From Eimeria necatrix (Eukaryota > Apicomplexa > Conoidasida > Eucoccidiorida > Eimeriidae), in the NCBI RefSeq assembly GCF_000499385.1, contig NW_013654956.1:50501-71137 (forward strand): a stretch of DNA of 20,637 bases, given 5' to 3'. The first letter of the stretch is position 1. The number at the start of each line of letters is the position of its first letter. Position numbers and translations under genes: made by a program. Below are positions 19,326 through 20,637 of the stretch, one piece after another. The notes below the pieces were generated by a model. That model did no database searches. It was given only the letters and a program-made list of their open reading frames with translations, and was not told the DNA's origin.

Positions 19326-20402
19326 CTAGGTCCCCTTGCTTAATCGTTCCGTCTTCTCAGTGCTAGGACGTGTGGCCTGCCTACTGTTCTTGTTCTCCGG
19401 CTCGGTCTGGCCTCGTCCGTAAGTAGGACAGTCCCGAGCATAGTGTCCCACACCGCCACCCTTCTTGCATATTCCTTCCGGACGTTTGGTTTGTTCTCCC
19501 CTGCTGGGGAAGACACGTGCCGTATGTCCGCGACCCTGACACTCATAGCAGTTCGCGTGGGTTCCCCCAGGTCGATTTTCGATTTCCTGGCGCCGTCGGG
19601 GTACATTAGCTTGGATAGCAGCCCTGATGGCTCGACTGGTTCTTTCTCGGAGCTCCAGCGTGCTCTGCTTGGGCTCGTAGAGGCGTGCTGCGGCTGTCGC
19701 CGCTTGCTCCCACGACTGACACTTCACCTGCCCGTTATTGGTGATTAGAAGATGGAGGTCCGTCGGTTGCCCGGCGCAGTAGTAGTCAGCGAGTTCGTTG
19801 GTGGCGACACCCAAACCACGCTCCGCTACAGCCGCAAACCGGTCTGTGTATTCCTTCGGGTTACCATTCCACCGTACTTTAGCCAGCTTCGTTAGCAATT
19901 GACTCTGCGACATTGTTTTGTCGAACCCCTCCAAAAGCCTGCGCTATACCGTCGCCCAGTCGCTTGAGTCGATAGTTCGCCGTAGATACATCCAATACGT
20001 TAGAGCCAGGCCCACAAGGTCCAGTATAAGTGCACTTCCCCACTTGCGCGGCTGCAATCCCATCTGGGTGTACCGGCGCTCGATGCGCAGCAGAAAGGTC
20101 AGCATAATGCTGCCGTCTTCTGGTAGTGTGGGAAACGTTGCTCCCGACTCCCCTGTCCCGCCTATAACAGTTCTTATTACACTCATGGAGGACTGCAATT
20201 GGTCCCATGTGACGAAGGGACTGTCCCCTGGAATAACATTGGTCATAGGTATCACATGTGGGGGCGCCTCCTTATGCGCATGCGGCCGCTCTGCCATGGT
20301 GGGCTTCGGAGTAGCATGACGATGATGGGCCGGTGCCCTGCTCGGCATTTTGCTTACTGACATTGTAGGTCTCCTGCTCTGTGGGGCCAATAGCGTGTCC
20401 AT
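19326..20402 (-). pseudogene. gag: Ty3/gypsy Gag with internal UAG and damaged zinc knuckles
   Basis: A true ATG at 20402 opens a frame interrupted once, by TAG at 19946-19944. It then continues in the same frame to the TAG at 19328-19326, about 357 codons in all. The interruption falls in a conserved Gag pattern (SSDWATV, stop, then LLEGFDKTM and KEYTDRFAAVAERG). Near the end are two CCHC-type zinc knuckles that normally bind RNA. The first (19550-19509) is CYECQGRGHTARVF, with Phe in place of the last Cys. The second (19469-19428) is CKKGGGVGHYARDC, with Gly in place of the second Cys. Gag forms the intracellular particle of LTR retrotransposons. Eimeria genomes are reported to carry chromovirus-like elements. 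This copy is decayed. Confidence 0.85.
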
Positions 20403-20637
20403 TGCGGAGACGCATTCATTACCGAGCCAAGATATCTAGGTGTGAATCATTAAAACGTAGTATTGCTACTCCCAAGTCTGGAAAGAAAAAAGATTTCAAC
20501 CCCGGAACAGCCCCTCAAATGTAGTGGACAGCACCAACTGCTGTTAGCTGCCCTGTAGTGCACAGACACTACAATGGGGCTGGTTAGTGCTCTAGAGAGG
20601 ATAGCTAGCCAGCGACCTACGAGGGGTCGCAAGACTG
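20403..20637. other. Upstream of gag: possible leader or 5' LTR
   Basis: For a minus-strand element this is where the primer-binding site and 5' LTR should lie. I found no clear primer-binding site, and no matching stretch left of 18826 that would mark an LTR pair. The window may end inside the LTR. Confidence 0.3.

Overview
The window looks like nuclear DNA of an apicomplexan of the Eimeria type. It is saturated with CAG/CTG triplets that encode long Ala, Ser and Gln runs. It also has interstitial TTTAGGG-type telomere-like heptamers, TGCATGCA tracts, intron-containing genes and a decayed Ty3/gypsy retrotransposon. The genus is inferred from this combination; the species is not assigned.

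Layout, left to right. (1) Bases 1-1944 (+) hold the 3' part of a gene for an Ala/Ser/Gly-Pro-rich low-complexity protein whose start lies outside the window. (2) Bases 1945-3013 are repeat-rich spacer. (3) Bases 3014-3679 (-) encode a J-domain (DnaJ-like) protein with a signal peptide and an acidic tail. (4) Bases 4868-7835 (-) are a multi-exon gene for the ESCRT-III subunit CHMP1/Vps46, reconstructed here by joining phase-compatible exons; almost every intron carries a different simple repeat. (5) Bases 8401-10592 (+) are a probable multi-exon gene, divergent from CHMP1, with a signal-anchor-like N-terminus, a Gln- or Ala-rich repeat and an EF-hand-like C-terminus. (6) Bases 10593-12013 are spacer with a 57/50-bp minisatellite. 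(7) Bases 12014-15115 (-) encode a predicted membrane-anchored protein with three PAS-like domains in three exons. (8) Bases 15116-18825 hold no gene I can support firmly, only candidate membrane-protein exons. (9) Bases 18826-20402 (-) are a broken Ty3/gypsy element: Gag with one internal UAG and damaged zinc knuckles, then only the integrase C-terminus, also with a UAG.

The most unusual signal is a 12-18 bp perfect palindrome built on GTGTACGTACAC. It occurs ten times exactly, where about 0.001 copies are expected by chance, plus several one- to three-base variants and a 14-copy 17-bp array of a close relative. Copies sit in spacers, in introns and inside coding exons. In the coding copies it is usually read in one phase, giving the peptide GV(R/C/Y)TP, including inside the J domain and in the CHMP1 tail. 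It could be a mobile or spreading palindromic element, a binding site for an ApiAP2-type factor, or both.

The genes have no evident shared pathway. CHMP1 acts in membrane remodelling, the J protein in chaperoning within the secretory route, and the PAS protein probably in sensing or protein interaction. Splice sites are predictions from sequence and reading phase only.
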